Assembly: GCA_015680685.1 (NCBI GenBank)
Contig: MNCI01002118.1
Span: 575,413 to 639,412 of the forward strand
Length of the DNA: 64,000 bases
From: Gnetum montanum
Lineage: Eukaryota > Streptophyta > Gnetopsida > Gnetales > Gnetaceae
Reading direction: 5' to 3'
This document shows, piece by piece, positions 43,779-55,225 of this stretch. The notes below the pieces were generated by a model that saw nothing but the letters and a program-made list of their open reading frames with translations, was not told the DNA's origin and did no database searches. The first letter of the stretch is position 1. Every line of letters starts with the position of its first letter. The position numbers were made by a program, and so were the translations under genes.

Positions 43779-46512
43779 ATGGCTTCAAAAAGAGCTGCTT
43801 AGGGCGAATCCTTATAAAGAGTTTCTAAGCGTCCATGTGGTTGCTGTGGTCAACAAGGAGAACATGACGAACATGTTGAGTAGGAGGTCAAGTCCTTCAA
43901 TATTCATCAAGAGGCCCCTACTACTGGGCAATCAGCCAAAGTAGAGACGGTAGAAGTACTAGCCCTCAAACAGGGACAATATCTCATGTTGCCCCCTGAC
44001 TACCGTGTTGCCACCTTGGAAAAATCCACACTAGCTTCAGTCATTGTGGAAATGAACTTGAATCCATTCGTGGAGTTTGCTTCAGAAGTGGTGTAGATAC
44101 AACTCAAGGTGTCCCGATTCTGGTCTATCTTGTTTGATAGTGGTGAATGGTACCTGGGTGAAGTCCATTAATTCTAGCATAATAAAGGTGAGGACACCAC
44201 TATTAACATCTTTGGGGTGATTATCTGTTATTCAGTCAAGGACATTGCTATAGCTCTCAACCTACCTAATGAAAGGGCTATGATTGCTCATTTGTCAATC
44301 AAATTTGACCCCAAAACAAAGAAACTATGGTTGAGGTAGGTGTACGACAGAGAAGATAATTCATACAATGAAATGACTCTAGATGAGAAAGCCTACTTAA
44401 GATTGGGACATACCACTTATTTCCCATGAAAAGGATCAATTGAATCTCCACTTATGTAGCTAAGGGAAGTTCCATTCTGATGGGAAAACTTTCAGCCAAC
44501 CTTCCCTAGTATTACTTCACAGAAATCCAATGGCGGTTCGAAGAAACGAAGTTAGAAAGATCAACACTTCCATTTTCCTGCTTAATTAGAAAGCTGTGCA
44601 AGCACGCAAGAATTTTTAGATACACCAATGATATGCTTAGGAAGGCCCAACACACCTCATTCAGAGAACTCTTGAAAATAGTAGCATTAAGAAAAGATTT
44701 CGGTGAACAACAAGAAGTAGAGAAGGAGGTTACGCTACAAGCAAAGATGCAACAAGAGCCTAAACAACGTCCATAAGCACAAGCTCTATCGCCACCACCA
44801 CAAGATTATAGGCCTTCGATGAGCCATGTGTAGAGGATTGCAGAAATAGTTAGTTGGGGAAGTAAGGACGAGGCCAATCTCTTTCGAGTCATGGACGATG
44901 CTATATGGCCCATCATATTAGCTGATCCAACAAGGGGGAGATCTCAATATAGTCAGGAGGAGAGGGACCCAATGGTCACGCCAGATCTTTGGGAGTGTTA
45001 CATCATTTCAAGTAACATTGGAAATTGGAGAAGGTGTGACAGTCGAGGTGCTACAACATGAGGATGTAGTAGGCATAGCAAAGGTGATCATCGATCACAT
45101 CAAAGAGTCATTCAATATACTTGTTGTGCCACTAATAGATCTAGTAGGAACTAGAGATGCAAAAATGTTGGCTGGGACCTCAATGACTCCTATGATGCAT
45201 GAGGACTGCTTGATCACTTGCTGTAGAGAGTCAAGTGATGACCACTTTATTTGACATCCCTATTGATGTCACTGCAACACTATCGAACCTCATCACCACC
45301 AAAGGGAAGTTGGTCATGGTAGAGGTCAGGGTAGAACATGCAGAAGTTGAGACATGGAGATTACAAGAAGAGCTGGCTATCTTGTGAGCTAAATGGTGGG
45401 ATCTTATCCATTTTGTTGCGCCAGACCAACTAGAGCAATTCAGGATAGTGGAGCTCACCAAGCTAGTAAAGGAGAAAGTAGTTATGAAGCAAGAGAAGGA
45501 GACAGTGATTCGGAATGCCTCTATTGCAGATGCATAATCTCATGCATATAAAAAAGCACTAACCATTATCCAAGAGAAAAATAAGCAGCTCACTGTACAG
45601 AATTCTTGGTTGACCATTATGGAAAAACAAAAGAACATCATAGAAGAAAGCGTTCACCAGTTGTGAGAACAATTGGTGAGGATCAACTAGGATATGAATA
45701 GATTGGCTTGGGAGAATAGAACCCTCTCCATGAAGAAGGTACACGCTATTCACCAAAAGTTAGCAATCGAAATCAGTGCATGGTAAAAAGAGGTCAAAAA
45801 GCATGAAAAAATGAAAGAACACTTTCGTGACCAAGTTGGCATATAAAAGGAAATCAATGAGAAGGAAATCAAGATGGCCAAGGCTCACAACAGCTTGTTG
45901 TTAGCATAGAATTCTGAATGGTAGGCCATCTTGGATAGCTATGCCATGGTCCAACAAGCGGAAGTTAAAAACAAGGACCTGTAGATAGAGGATTTAAAGG
46001 AGTACATGGTGTTGGCTAACCTCAGATATGCTAACCTTACGATGTTAATAGCAAGTCATCCTTGAAGTGAGCTAGAGAAACAAGTGGTGAGCACCTATGC
46101 ATTGTATGAGAAAGAGTTTGTCGATCAGAACGATGCTTTATAGAAGTTGCAGTTGGAAAACTCAGAGTTAGAGATGGTCAAGGCCAGTTATCAGGGATAA
46201 AAAGATGTAGCCTCAAATGTAGCTCAACAATCGACAAATTATCATGAGCTCAAAGATAAAGCTAGGGCTTTCGAGGAAGAATGTCGACAATTTGTGGCAT
46301 GGTATGTAAAGGTGAATCAAATGTTCCCGTAGCTACCATGTCCTTGGGATGTACCGATGCCAGCACATATTGGCATAGTAACTTGGATGGTGCATGACCC
46401 AAGGACGGAGGAGAAGAAGTTGCAGGCCTTGCTCAATCAATACAAGTTTCAATAGCTTGGTGACAAAGGGAAGCAACCAATGGAAGAGCTACCACCTCTG
46501 AGCACCACATGA
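43779..46512 (+). pseudogene. Element C ORF2: conserved domain plus coiled coil
   Basis: The ATG at 43779 (MASKRAA) is homologous to D's MVLKRGE; the end at 46510-46512 (MEELPPLSTT then TGA) matches D. The span is not a multiple of three, so one net frameshift lies after about 45254, and there are many stops. Conserved blocks: QGQYLMLPPDYRVATLEKST, IVEMNLNPFVEFASEVV, LFDSGEWYLGEV, HNKGEDTTINIFGVI, ALNLPNERAMIAHLSIKFD, KTKKLWLR (43975-44337). A proline/glutamine-rich linker and RDAKMLAGTSMT follow, then coiled-coil heptads. Retention of the same domains in three diverged copies (C, D, E) argues that ORF2 was under selection when the family was active. Confidence 0.75.
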
Positions 46513-46707
46513 GCTTCCCAATATTGTTTTTATTTTCATTTGTAATAATGTGTCTCATTTTTGTACTACACCATTGTGGCATGCAAAGAGTCAATTATTT
46601 CTTCATTGTTGAGTCAGTCAATAATCCCATACCTACCAATATTTTGTAAGGAACTTGTTCTTCATTTTGTTTAACTCAAGGGCAAGTTTTCATCAGTTGT
46701 GGGGGAA
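46513..46707 (+). other. Element C: 3' untranslated region with polypurine tract
   Basis: It ends AGTTGTGGGGGAA immediately before the 3' LTR. The same region is found in A (900-1011) and D. Confidence 0.8.
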
Positions 46708-47579
46708 TGATGAGTTGTCATTTAGTAGCCCTAATGTCAAATACGAGATGTCAGAGCCCTAATGTCACATATCAAACATCAAGGCTAATAAGCGATGTTG
46801 CGTACTCGACGTCACCTCATTTAGATGCTACCTATAAATATGGTGCTGGGGGTACTCGAATGAGACAAGGAGTAGTAGAGGAGGTAGATAGTTAGTTTTT
46901 AGTTTTTTCTCTTTCAAGTATATTATTTCTAGTGCATGCTTGCAATGTAATGTTTGTAATCATATAACACCTTGTTCGAGTGTGATGTACTTGGACACGT
47001 TACATGACTAGCAATAAACATTGAGATTACTTCTATCATTGTAGCATCTAGTTAGATTATTATTGCTTTAATTATTTACTACTTTCTTAGTTAATTATTT
47101 CCATTTATTGTCATTTAATATTCCTATTATTAAGTAGAATGCGTACACCTTAATCATGAGCATTTAAGTGTAAATACTTGGTAATCCAGAGGTGTATCGT
47201 TTGGCACAATTAGTGACGTACACTTGGCAACCCTAGAAGTACTCTCACAAAGTCCAAGACATGTATGGATGGTTAACAGCAGATACCATCACCTATAGGC
47301 TAGTTTAGATCTTGTTTTCCATTATTCATTAGTTTAATTAATTCATTTCTTTATCGCCATCAAGAGTAGCATAGAATTAGGAACAACATCATATGCCTCA
47401 CTTTGGACTAAACCATACATGACAAAGCTACCACTAGTCCAAGTGGGAAGATGACAAATTGTGATCAAAGCATAATGATCTAGATGCCACAACTAGTCCC
47501 ATCCATGGAATTCAACCAGATTGTGCATGAACACTTGTAATTTGTATGGTTGAGCATAGGGGTACCTTGCCGTGCATCA
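46708..47579 (+). repeat. 3' LTR of element C
   Basis: It starts TGATGAGTTGTCATTTAG and ends CCTTGCCGTGCATCA, with TATA box TATAAATATGG near 46831. It is followed by TGAAT, the target duplication. Confidence 0.92.
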
Positions 47580-47584
47580 TGAAT

Positions 47585-49043
47585 GAAATTATATGATTGA
47601 GACTCTACCAAAATTTTGTCTCAATTCATAGCACCAAATTGATAATGACATTGAAGCACTAATTCTTTTTAAAGTATCAATTTTATTTAAGATTCACAAT
47701 TAAGTATTAACATCATAATACTCTAACTTATAACGTTAATTTAGGTTGAAGTCAATGAAGATTTAATTCATATTTCATTAATTTTCAACTTTCCAAGAAG
47801 TTGAATAACCACACTTGTCAATTTGATTTAATTTATTAGAATTTTAGTGAATTCATTGCATCTCAAGCATTCAAAACAAAGAATAGACTTAGGTGAATCT
47901 ATGGAATCAAATTTCATTGAAATGTGATCCTCCAAACTCCATATATTATAGAAAATTAATACAAATGTAGCTTGTGATTTAGTTGTGATCATTACAAAGT
48001 TTAAATGTTTAAATTATGACCTTATCATAACTTGTGATGAGAAAACTTATAGCCTCATGACCCTTGATTAGGTTGTTATGGTAAGAATACAACTTATGGT
48101 CAACCACCATGAATTGTGGTGAAGTTACCAAAATATGTAAACACTCCACAAGTGTTTCATGACTTGTAGTCAAGGTTGTGGTATTTTCAGTTTTGATTAT
48201 TTTTCTATTATGACCTCCAACATGACTCATGTTCTAATTATGGTCCTCTAGCATAACTTGTGGTCTTTTAAATTTTACAAATTTGACTAGTTTTAAATTC
48301 TAGGATCATCCCTAAGTTGCATCCACCACCTTGCTAACCTTGATACTTAGAGGATCTATAGAATAACTAAAAAATTTATACATCATTTTAATACTTTCTT
48401 GATGAGTCTTAAAAACCTCATCAAGAAAGGAATTCAAGGTTGATAATTTTAGTTTAAAAAATTTCAATAAATCTTTAGCTTGAATGCCATATTTAAGTGT
48501 CAACGAATTAACAAAAGGATAAGTTAGAAATACATGTTCTTTATCCTCCACTACTTTCTCTACACACTCTCTTGCAAGATTAATCTATCATTTTATCTTA
48601 CTTAAGAGGTAATGAGATCTTAGAAAGCATTAGCAACTTTAATTTGCATTACAATTGTAGCAAACATATAGATAGGATTTTTCATTAATGATCTTTGACC
48701 TTGATGTATGTAAAATTATTTTGTCCTCCATCATGTTTCCATATGTTTAAATTCCTTAAACTTAAAACTTGAAGTTTAAAGCTTAACCTTAAATATTCTA
48801 TTTTTAAAACCATTAAATTCAAATTCATATTGAAGCATTTTTAAAACCATTCATACACTCCTTTACCATCATTCTACGTAACTAATTTTTAAAAGAAATT
48901 TGCTTTTACTTCTCCCATAGCTAAGGTACAAGTTCTTTTATGGTATATTGATACCAGAGTAAGACTAAACCTAGCACACGGGATTGAACAAAGGCTATAT
49001 TATCAAATTCGGTAAACATTAATTGTGTTTATAATGTTTTAGT
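47585..49043. other. AT-rich region, probably the end of copia K and another decayed element
   Basis: No convincing protein. A minus-strand piece of 79 codons (48551-48312, MEDKEHVFLTYPFVNSL) lies downstream of a primer-site-like word at about 48936-48952 (minus strand CTCTGGTATCAATA, resembling the initiator-Met type TGGTATCAGAGC). It could be the gag of a third copia relic. Confidence 0.3.
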
Positions 49044-49448
49044 TGTAAGAAAATAATTGTGCAAAAAAATTGGATTGCACAAGTAATCAAAGTACAGAAT
49101 GCATAAGCAAATGGAATTGACCTCTAGCCATTGATGCCTTTGATTAATCTTGTTTAAATTCTTCTTTCACACCAGTGCTCTACAACGATGGTGTATGCAA
49201 CCTCCAAGCCTTTGTGAAGGGACTTGAACTGCAATCTTACTATGATTTGTGGTGTCTTTGTTCTCTGATCAAGAATGAATTTATAGGCCATGGAATTGGT
49301 TACCATGAGAGAAAATTGAAAAATGAAAGACCCAAAACCCCATCCGAATGTTGATGCCACCCCAACGCCAACACAAAAACACATTATGTCAACGCGTATA
49401 AGCGTCAACAAATATGGAGGCCACGTCAACGTGTAAACACATGTTACA
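49044..49448 (-). repeat. 3' LTR of copia G
   Basis: On the minus strand it starts TGTAACATGTG at 49448, right after the polypurine tract (minus-strand CCAAGTGGGAGAT, 49449-49461), and ends TTTTCTTACA. It aligns throughout with 54831-55225. Confidence 0.85.
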
Positions 49449-49749
49449 ATCTCCCACTTGGTCTCCATGTTTAATCAAGTTTAGAGTTCAAGAAATAAAT
49501 GCATGAATCATGGTGATAGTTCCTCTTAATGTGAGTATTATCTTCCATGTATTATCTCTCAAACGTAATTCCTTATATGGTAAAGTAACTTTATGAATAA
49601 ACCCAATGTTCATTCAAGGCCCTGCTATATGTGTATTTTCTCTAATAACTATATGCACAAACCATATGAGAACATAGCACAATTGAATAAAAGTTTCATT
49701 AAGATTGTAAGTTGTACGTACAACAAATTACATTATGGAATTAAGTCCC

Positions 49750-51616
49750 ATCCAAACTACATGATCCTTAAATGATTTCAGTGGCATTCCTTTTGTCAAA
49801 GGATCAACTATAATTAATTTAGTGCTTATATGCACAATGATCAATTTTTTTTCTTTAATGTGTTCCCTTATGGCTAAGTAGTTTATGTTGATGTATTTAC
49901 TTCAACTGCCACTCTTATTATTCTTAGCCATAAAGACAACAACTAAATTATCACAAAACATTCTTAATGGCCTAGATAGAGAATCCACAATTCTAAGCCC
50001 TGTTATGAAACTCTTTAACCATACACCATGTGAAGTAGCCTCAAACAAGAAACGAACTCTACCTTCATTGTTGAAGCAGCAATCAAAGTTTGTTTTCCAC
50101 TCCCCCAAGATATAGCCCCTCCAGCTAGCATAATAACATAACCAGATGTTGATTTTCGTGAATCAACATAACCAGCAAAGTCTGAATTGGAGTAACCACT
50201 CACCTCCGAGTTAGTTCATTTATACATAAGCATATAGTCTTTTGTACCTTGAAGGTACCTCATCACTTTCTTTGTAGCCCTCCAGTGGTCAATACCTAGA
50301 TTACTCTAATATCTACCCAACATTCCCATAGCAAATGCAAGTCAGGTCTTATGCAGACCTGAGCATACATAAGGCTTCCAATAGCTGAAGCATACAAAAT
50401 GTTGTTCATCTAACTCTTCTCCAAATCATTCCTAGGGCACTTGATCAAATTGAACCTGTTATCCTTCACAATAGGTGCTATACTTGGTGAAAAATCTTTC
50501 ATTTGAAAGCTCTCTAAAATTTTATTGATATAGGTTTCTTTTGACAGTATGAAAGATCTATCCCTATAGATCTAAATGCCAATGACATAAGATGCCTTGC
50601 CCAGATCCTTCATCTTAAAATTCTTAGAGAGAAAATGTTTCACCTCGTATAGATATCCACTATTATTGGTTGCAAGAAGGATATCATCCACATATAAATC
50701 AAGGAAACATATTTTGCTCCCATTGAACTTCTGGTATATACATTGATCCAAATGAAGTGATGATATCATGAAATTTTAAGTACCATTGACAAGAGGCTTA
50801 TTTCAATCCATATATGAATTTCTTGAGCTTACATACCAATTGCTCACCATCACCAGAGGAAAATCCTTCAAGTTGTTTCAAATAAACCTCTTCCTCTAGA
50901 TCACCATTAAAGAATTCTATTTTCACATCCATTTGATGTAATTCAAGATCACAATGGGTAACCAATGCCATAATAATATGAAGGGAGTCCTTCTTAGATA
51001 TCGGAGAAAATGTCTCCTTGTAATCTATTCCCTCTTTCTAAGTGAACCCTTCAACGACAAGTGTGGCCTTACATCTTTCAATGTTACCCAATGAGTCTTT
51101 CTTAGTCTTGAAGACCCATTTGCATCTAATGGCTTTTACACCATCAAGAAACTTGACAAGATCCGAGACTCTATTAGATGACATAGACTTCATCTCATCT
51201 TTCATGGCATCATACCACAAGTTAGATTCCTTGCAACTCGTGGCTTGTGAAAACGTTTCAAAATCATTTTCGGCTCTTATGTTGTAGTCAAACTCCTGTA
51301 GATACACCATATAGTCACTAGGAATCACTGATTGCCTTACTCTAGTAGATCTTCTTAATGTTGGTTCATCATTCTCTTGAGGATCATGATGTTCAACAGG
51401 CTGTTCAATGGGTTCTGGTATCTGTTGGTCAGCTGGATCTACTACTTCTTGATCAGCAGTTTGTGGAACTTCAATGACTAGTTGTTGTTCATTACGCATT
51501 TGTGCTCTAGGTGTATTGTGCACAACAATTAGTCTATCATTTGAAATAGTGGGGTAAGCATTTTTATGATCTATTTTAGGAACAATGTTCCAAGATCTAC
51601 TACTCCCACTAATCAA
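49750..51616 (-). pseudogene. Copia G: reverse transcriptase and RNase H
   Basis: From 51616: an acidic/Pro-rich linker, then RRSTRVRQSVIPSDYMVYL, WYDAMKDEMKSM and AIRCKWVFKTKKDSLGN, as in copia RT. Further on come QMDVKIEFFNGDLEEEVYL, KFIYGLK and the catalytic LDLYVDDILLATN (about 50640-50680). RNase H follows at about 50203: GYSNSDFAGYVDSRKSTSGY, GGAISWGSGKQTLI and AASTMKVEFV, then EATSHGVWLKSFITGLRIVD and a terminal DPLTKGMPLKSF near 49760. Frame breaks occur at about 51038, 50570 and 49902. YVDD is intact, but the frame is not. Confidence 0.85.
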
Positions 51617-51639
51617 GTCGTTCTCAAGAAATTTAGCAT

Positions 51640-52668
51640 TTCTTTATTCCACAAACCTAGTAGTATGTGATGGAAAATAAAATCTATATTCCTTAGACTA
51701 TTTAGCATATCCAAGGAAATACCCACTTATGGTCCTTGTAGCTTTTTCTTTGATGGATTATAGACTCTTACTTTAGATAGGCATCCCCAAATGTGTATAT
51801 GTCACAAACGCGGTTTCCAACCTTTCCATAATTCAAATGGTGTCTTTGAGACAACCTTGGTTGGAACTTGATTTAATATATACACGGTCGTCTTAAGAGC
51901 TTCAGTCCACAAGGACTTAGGAAGCTTGGTGCTGCTAAGAATACTCCGCACCATGTCCAATAATGTTCAGTTTCTTCTTTCTGCCACACCATTCTGATCT
52001 GGAGAACTAGGCATAGTGTATTGGGCAACAATCCCATGCTCTTGAAGAAACTTAGCAAATGGACCAGGTGCTTATCCATCATCAGTATATCTACCATAGT
52101 ATTCACCACCTCTATTAGATCTCACTATCTTTATTTGCTTACCGCATTGTTTCTCTATGTTAGCCTTAAACACCTTAAAGGCATCTAAAGTTTCACTCTT
52201 GTTATGAAGTAGGTAGAGATACATATATCGTGAATAATCATCAATAAAGGTAATGAAATACTTTTGACCATACGCATCCATATCTGGACTATAAATATTT
52301 GTATATATGATCTCTAATATGTCTGAACTCCTCTTGGCACCTTTCTTTAACATATTGGTCTGCTTTTCCTTTATGTAGTCCACACAAGTGTCAACATCAA
52401 TAAAACCTAGAGTACTAAGTACTACATCATTTTCTAGTCTTTTTATTCTCTTAATAGAGACATGTCCTAATCTACGATACCACAACATAGAGGATTTGTC
52501 ATTCATAACACATCTCTTAATGCTAGCAGGAACATGCATAGAAGTATAAGAAGTTTCATTTTGTAAATTAATTTTGAAAAGACCATCTATTAATGTACCA
52601 TTTCCAATAAGTTTAGATCTATAATATAAACGAAATATAGTGTCTGAAAAATTAAAGGAAAATCCCAA
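51640..52668 (-). pseudogene. Copia G: GAG-pre-integrase and integrase
   Basis: The piece 52668-52072 (198 codons) holds LWYRRLGHVSIKRIKRL, a zinc-binding domain with C..Y in place of C..C (TCVDYIKEKQT). The core follows: EIIYTNIYSPDMDAYG (Asn where the first catalytic Asp belongs), ITFIDDYSRYMYLYLL, and IVRSNRGGEYYGRY (Asn where the second belongs). It continues in other frames to about 51640, with a recognisable PDQNGVAERRN-type segment near 51975. Two catalytic Asp to Asn changes make it inactive. Confidence 0.83.
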
Positions 52669-53647
52669 TGATACAAGCCTTGAACAGAAATTAAATTCCT
52701 TGAAAAACTAGGAATATAAAATGTCTTTTCCAACTTTAAAACAAAACCACTACTTAAAACCAATTTGCATGTTCCAAATACCTTCACATGTGAGCACATC
52801 TTGTTGCCTGAATAGATACATAAGTCACTTGCCACTGGCTTCCTTAGGTTTTTCACCCCTGCAAGGAATTGGTAACATGGATTGTAGAACTAAACTCAAT
52901 CCAGCATGTGTCATGGTCAACATCAACCATATTAGATTCAAAAAAAACAAGTAAGAGTCAAGTACCTTTCTTTTCAAGTCATTTCTGATATTTAGAACAA
53001 TCCTTCTTTATGTGCCCTTTCTTTTTGTAGAAAAAACATCTGGATTCCTTTTTAATATCAGCTTGTGCAAGCAAGTTGACTTTCCTCTTGCCTTTGGGTT
53101 GTTCTTTATTCTTTCCTTGTGTAGCCAAATGCACACTCTCTTTCGCTTCCATAGCAAGTCTTCCCTCTTCTTGCAAACGCATGGTCATTAGTTCATTGAT
53201 TGACCATTTGTCCTTATGTGTGTTATAAGAAATCTTAGAGGGTTGATATTGCAGTGGGAGGATGTTTAAGATGTAGTGCACAAGGAGAGATTCTGACATC
53301 TCAACCTCAAGTGTTTTGTGTTGAGCCGCTATATCCCTCAATTGCATGATGTGCTCATGCACATCATGAGTTTCAGTGAACTTCATGGATGAGAACTTCA
53401 TTATCAAGGTACTGGCCAATGCCTTGTTTGATGACTCAAATTGTTCATCAATGGCCTTTAACAAAGCATGCACATTGTCATATTGTTCTAGTGAACCACG
53501 CATACCAGCTGAGATCTTGATATTTATAAACATGACACAGAGGTGATTAGATTGCTCCTGTTTTTCATAATTACCAATATCATTTAGACGGTTGATTGCT
53601 TTAATGGCAAGTGGTTCATCCTTACAAATAACATAATCAATGTCCAT
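52669..53647 (-). pseudogene. Copia G: Gag and protease remnant
   Basis: The ATG at 53647 opens a 222-codon frame of UBN2-type Gag: GSLEQYDNVHALLKAIDEQF, MKFSSMKFTETHDVHEHIMQ, LPLQYQPSKISYNTHKDKW. The knuckle is CFFYKKKGHIKKDC, with the second Cys replaced by Tyr. After the stop at 52979 the protease reads DTCWIEFSSTIHVTNSLQG (about 52865-52920), where D-S-G-A is expected: the active-site Asp is Glu and Gly is gone. The segment FYIPSFSRNLISV (about 52700) is the usual C-terminal protease motif. Confidence 0.82.
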
Positions 53648-54816
53648 CTAGCCCAAATGGAGAAGAATTCTCTCCTTCCACACCTTATAATTATCACCCT
53701 TTTAATTCAGGAATGTCACATTTAAAATCAGAGTAGCTTATAGGTTGTACAACTGCATAATCAACATACTTATGTCACTCAATTTAAGGTTAAAATACTA
53801 AGACATGTTTACGAATGTAAAACATGAAAAATATGAATAAAATGACATAAAATTGCTTGTGTTAAATTTTAATTCAAACAGATTCATATATCCTTACCAT
53901 GAAACTATTAAATTATATTCCTTTTCTTAATCCTTGTGGGCAAATTAAAAAAAATAATTTAACATATCATCCTAATTAATCATATTAAATATAATAAAAA
54001 TTCATGTGGGATAAAATTTATGATATTACATATGATTAATCACAATTTTTAATGTTGTCTTTCATATGTGATCCAAAAGCTCTTAGTACATAATTTTGCA
54101 TAATTAAAGATGTTGTGGCTACTCTTTAATTATACAAAATTATATAGATAATGATGCATATATATACAAAATATGCATAAAATTGATAAATTACCAAATT
54201 TAACATGGTATAAACATGATTTTATAAAAAATGCATATAACCAACTTGCTTAGGACATTAGCAAAGTTATCCTTTGACTTCTAATACTTTATAGCCACGA
54301 TACCTTTGGACTGTGATTGTGGGAAACACGGGTTAAAACCTTGGTTTTTTTTTTATTACAAAAAGAAACATTTAAATGGGTTTGCAGGCAAAGCCTTGCC
54401 ACCCATGAAAAAAACCATGGATAAAGTTCAATTATGATGGATCTTTGATTAACAAAAATAGTATGCTTTGACACTTGGTTGAGTTTGTTACAGAGTAGCT
54501 AACTCCTATCTCTGAATGGAGGATTTCCATGATTAGAATAGTGGTGTGTGTTTTGTAATATTTCTGTATGCTAATGTTTTACCTTTGAATTCTAAGTCAA
54601 AATGGCACCAGCAGTGATGTAAAACTTTCTGCTTAAAGTTCAAAGTCTACTATTTTCGTGGTTCACGTGCAACATAACATAAATACATATTTAAATATCC
54701 CATGTGCTAGTGAAGTGGATGACAAATTTAGAATTTAATTTAATTCAAACTCAACAACTGTATTCTAGTCCAGACAATTGCACCATCGTCAAAATGCATC
54801 AAGATAGAGATCTAAT
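53648..54816 (-). other. Copia G leader between primer site and gag
   Basis: About 1.2 kb, AT-rich, with no ORF above 61 codons. This is unusually long for a copia leader; a further insertion is possible but I see no LTR or inverted-repeat ends. Confidence 0.45.
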
Positions 54817-54828
54817 GCTCCAATACCA
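54817..54828 (-). other. Primer binding site of copia G (initiator-Met tRNA type)
   Basis: The minus strand reads TGGTATTGGAGC, against TGGTATCAGAGC complementary to plant initiator tRNA-Met: 10 of 12 match. Confidence 0.75.
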
Positions 54829-54830
54829 AA

Positions 54831-55225
54831 TTTAAGAAAATAATTGTGCAGAAAAATCAGATTGCACAAGTAATCAAAGTATAGAATGCAGAAGCAAATA
54901 GAACTAACCTCCAACCATTGATGCCTTTGATTAATCTTGTTCAAATTCTTTTTTCACATTGGCGCTCTACAACGATGATATATACAAACCTCCAAGCATC
55001 TATGAAAAGGACCTAAACTGCAATCTTGTTGTGATTCGTGGTGCCTTTGTTCTTCCATCAACTGCAATCTTGTTGCTTACCATGAGAGAAAATTTAAAAA
55101 ATAAAAGACCCAAAACCCCTTCCGGATGTGGACTCTACCCAATGCCAATGCAAAAATGTGTTATGCCAATGTGTATAAGTGTCGATGGATATGAAGGCCA
55201 TGTAAATGCATAAACGTGTGTTACA
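54831..55225 (-). repeat. 5' LTR of copia G
   Basis: Pairs with 49044-49448 (for example minus-strand CAATTATTTTCTTA at one end, TGTAACACACG at the other). Confidence 0.83.

Larger units (their letters stand above)
33654..47579 (+). mobile_element. Element C: gypsy-type element without pol, interrupted by element B
   Basis: LTRs at 33654-34478 and 46708-47579; perfect duplication TGAAT at 33649-33653 and 47580-47584. After removal of B the element is about 9.2 kb and colinear with D: primer site, ORF1 (34605-37073), spacer, U3/TATA-like block, intron-like stretch, ORF2 (43779-46512), polypurine tract. No protease, RT or integrase is present. The spacer contains an assembly error (37286-37457 inverted). 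Confidence 0.9.
49044..55225 (-). mobile_element. Copia element G, complete structure but decayed
   Basis: LTRs at 49044-49448 and 54831-55225. The primer site is of initiator-Met tRNA type, the polypurine tract AAGTGGGAGAT lies next to the 3' LTR, and gag-PR-IN-RT-RH occur in copia order on the minus strand. Flanking five bases are TTAGT and TTAAC, at best a mutated duplication. LTR differences of about 10-15 % by eye indicate age. Confidence 0.85.
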
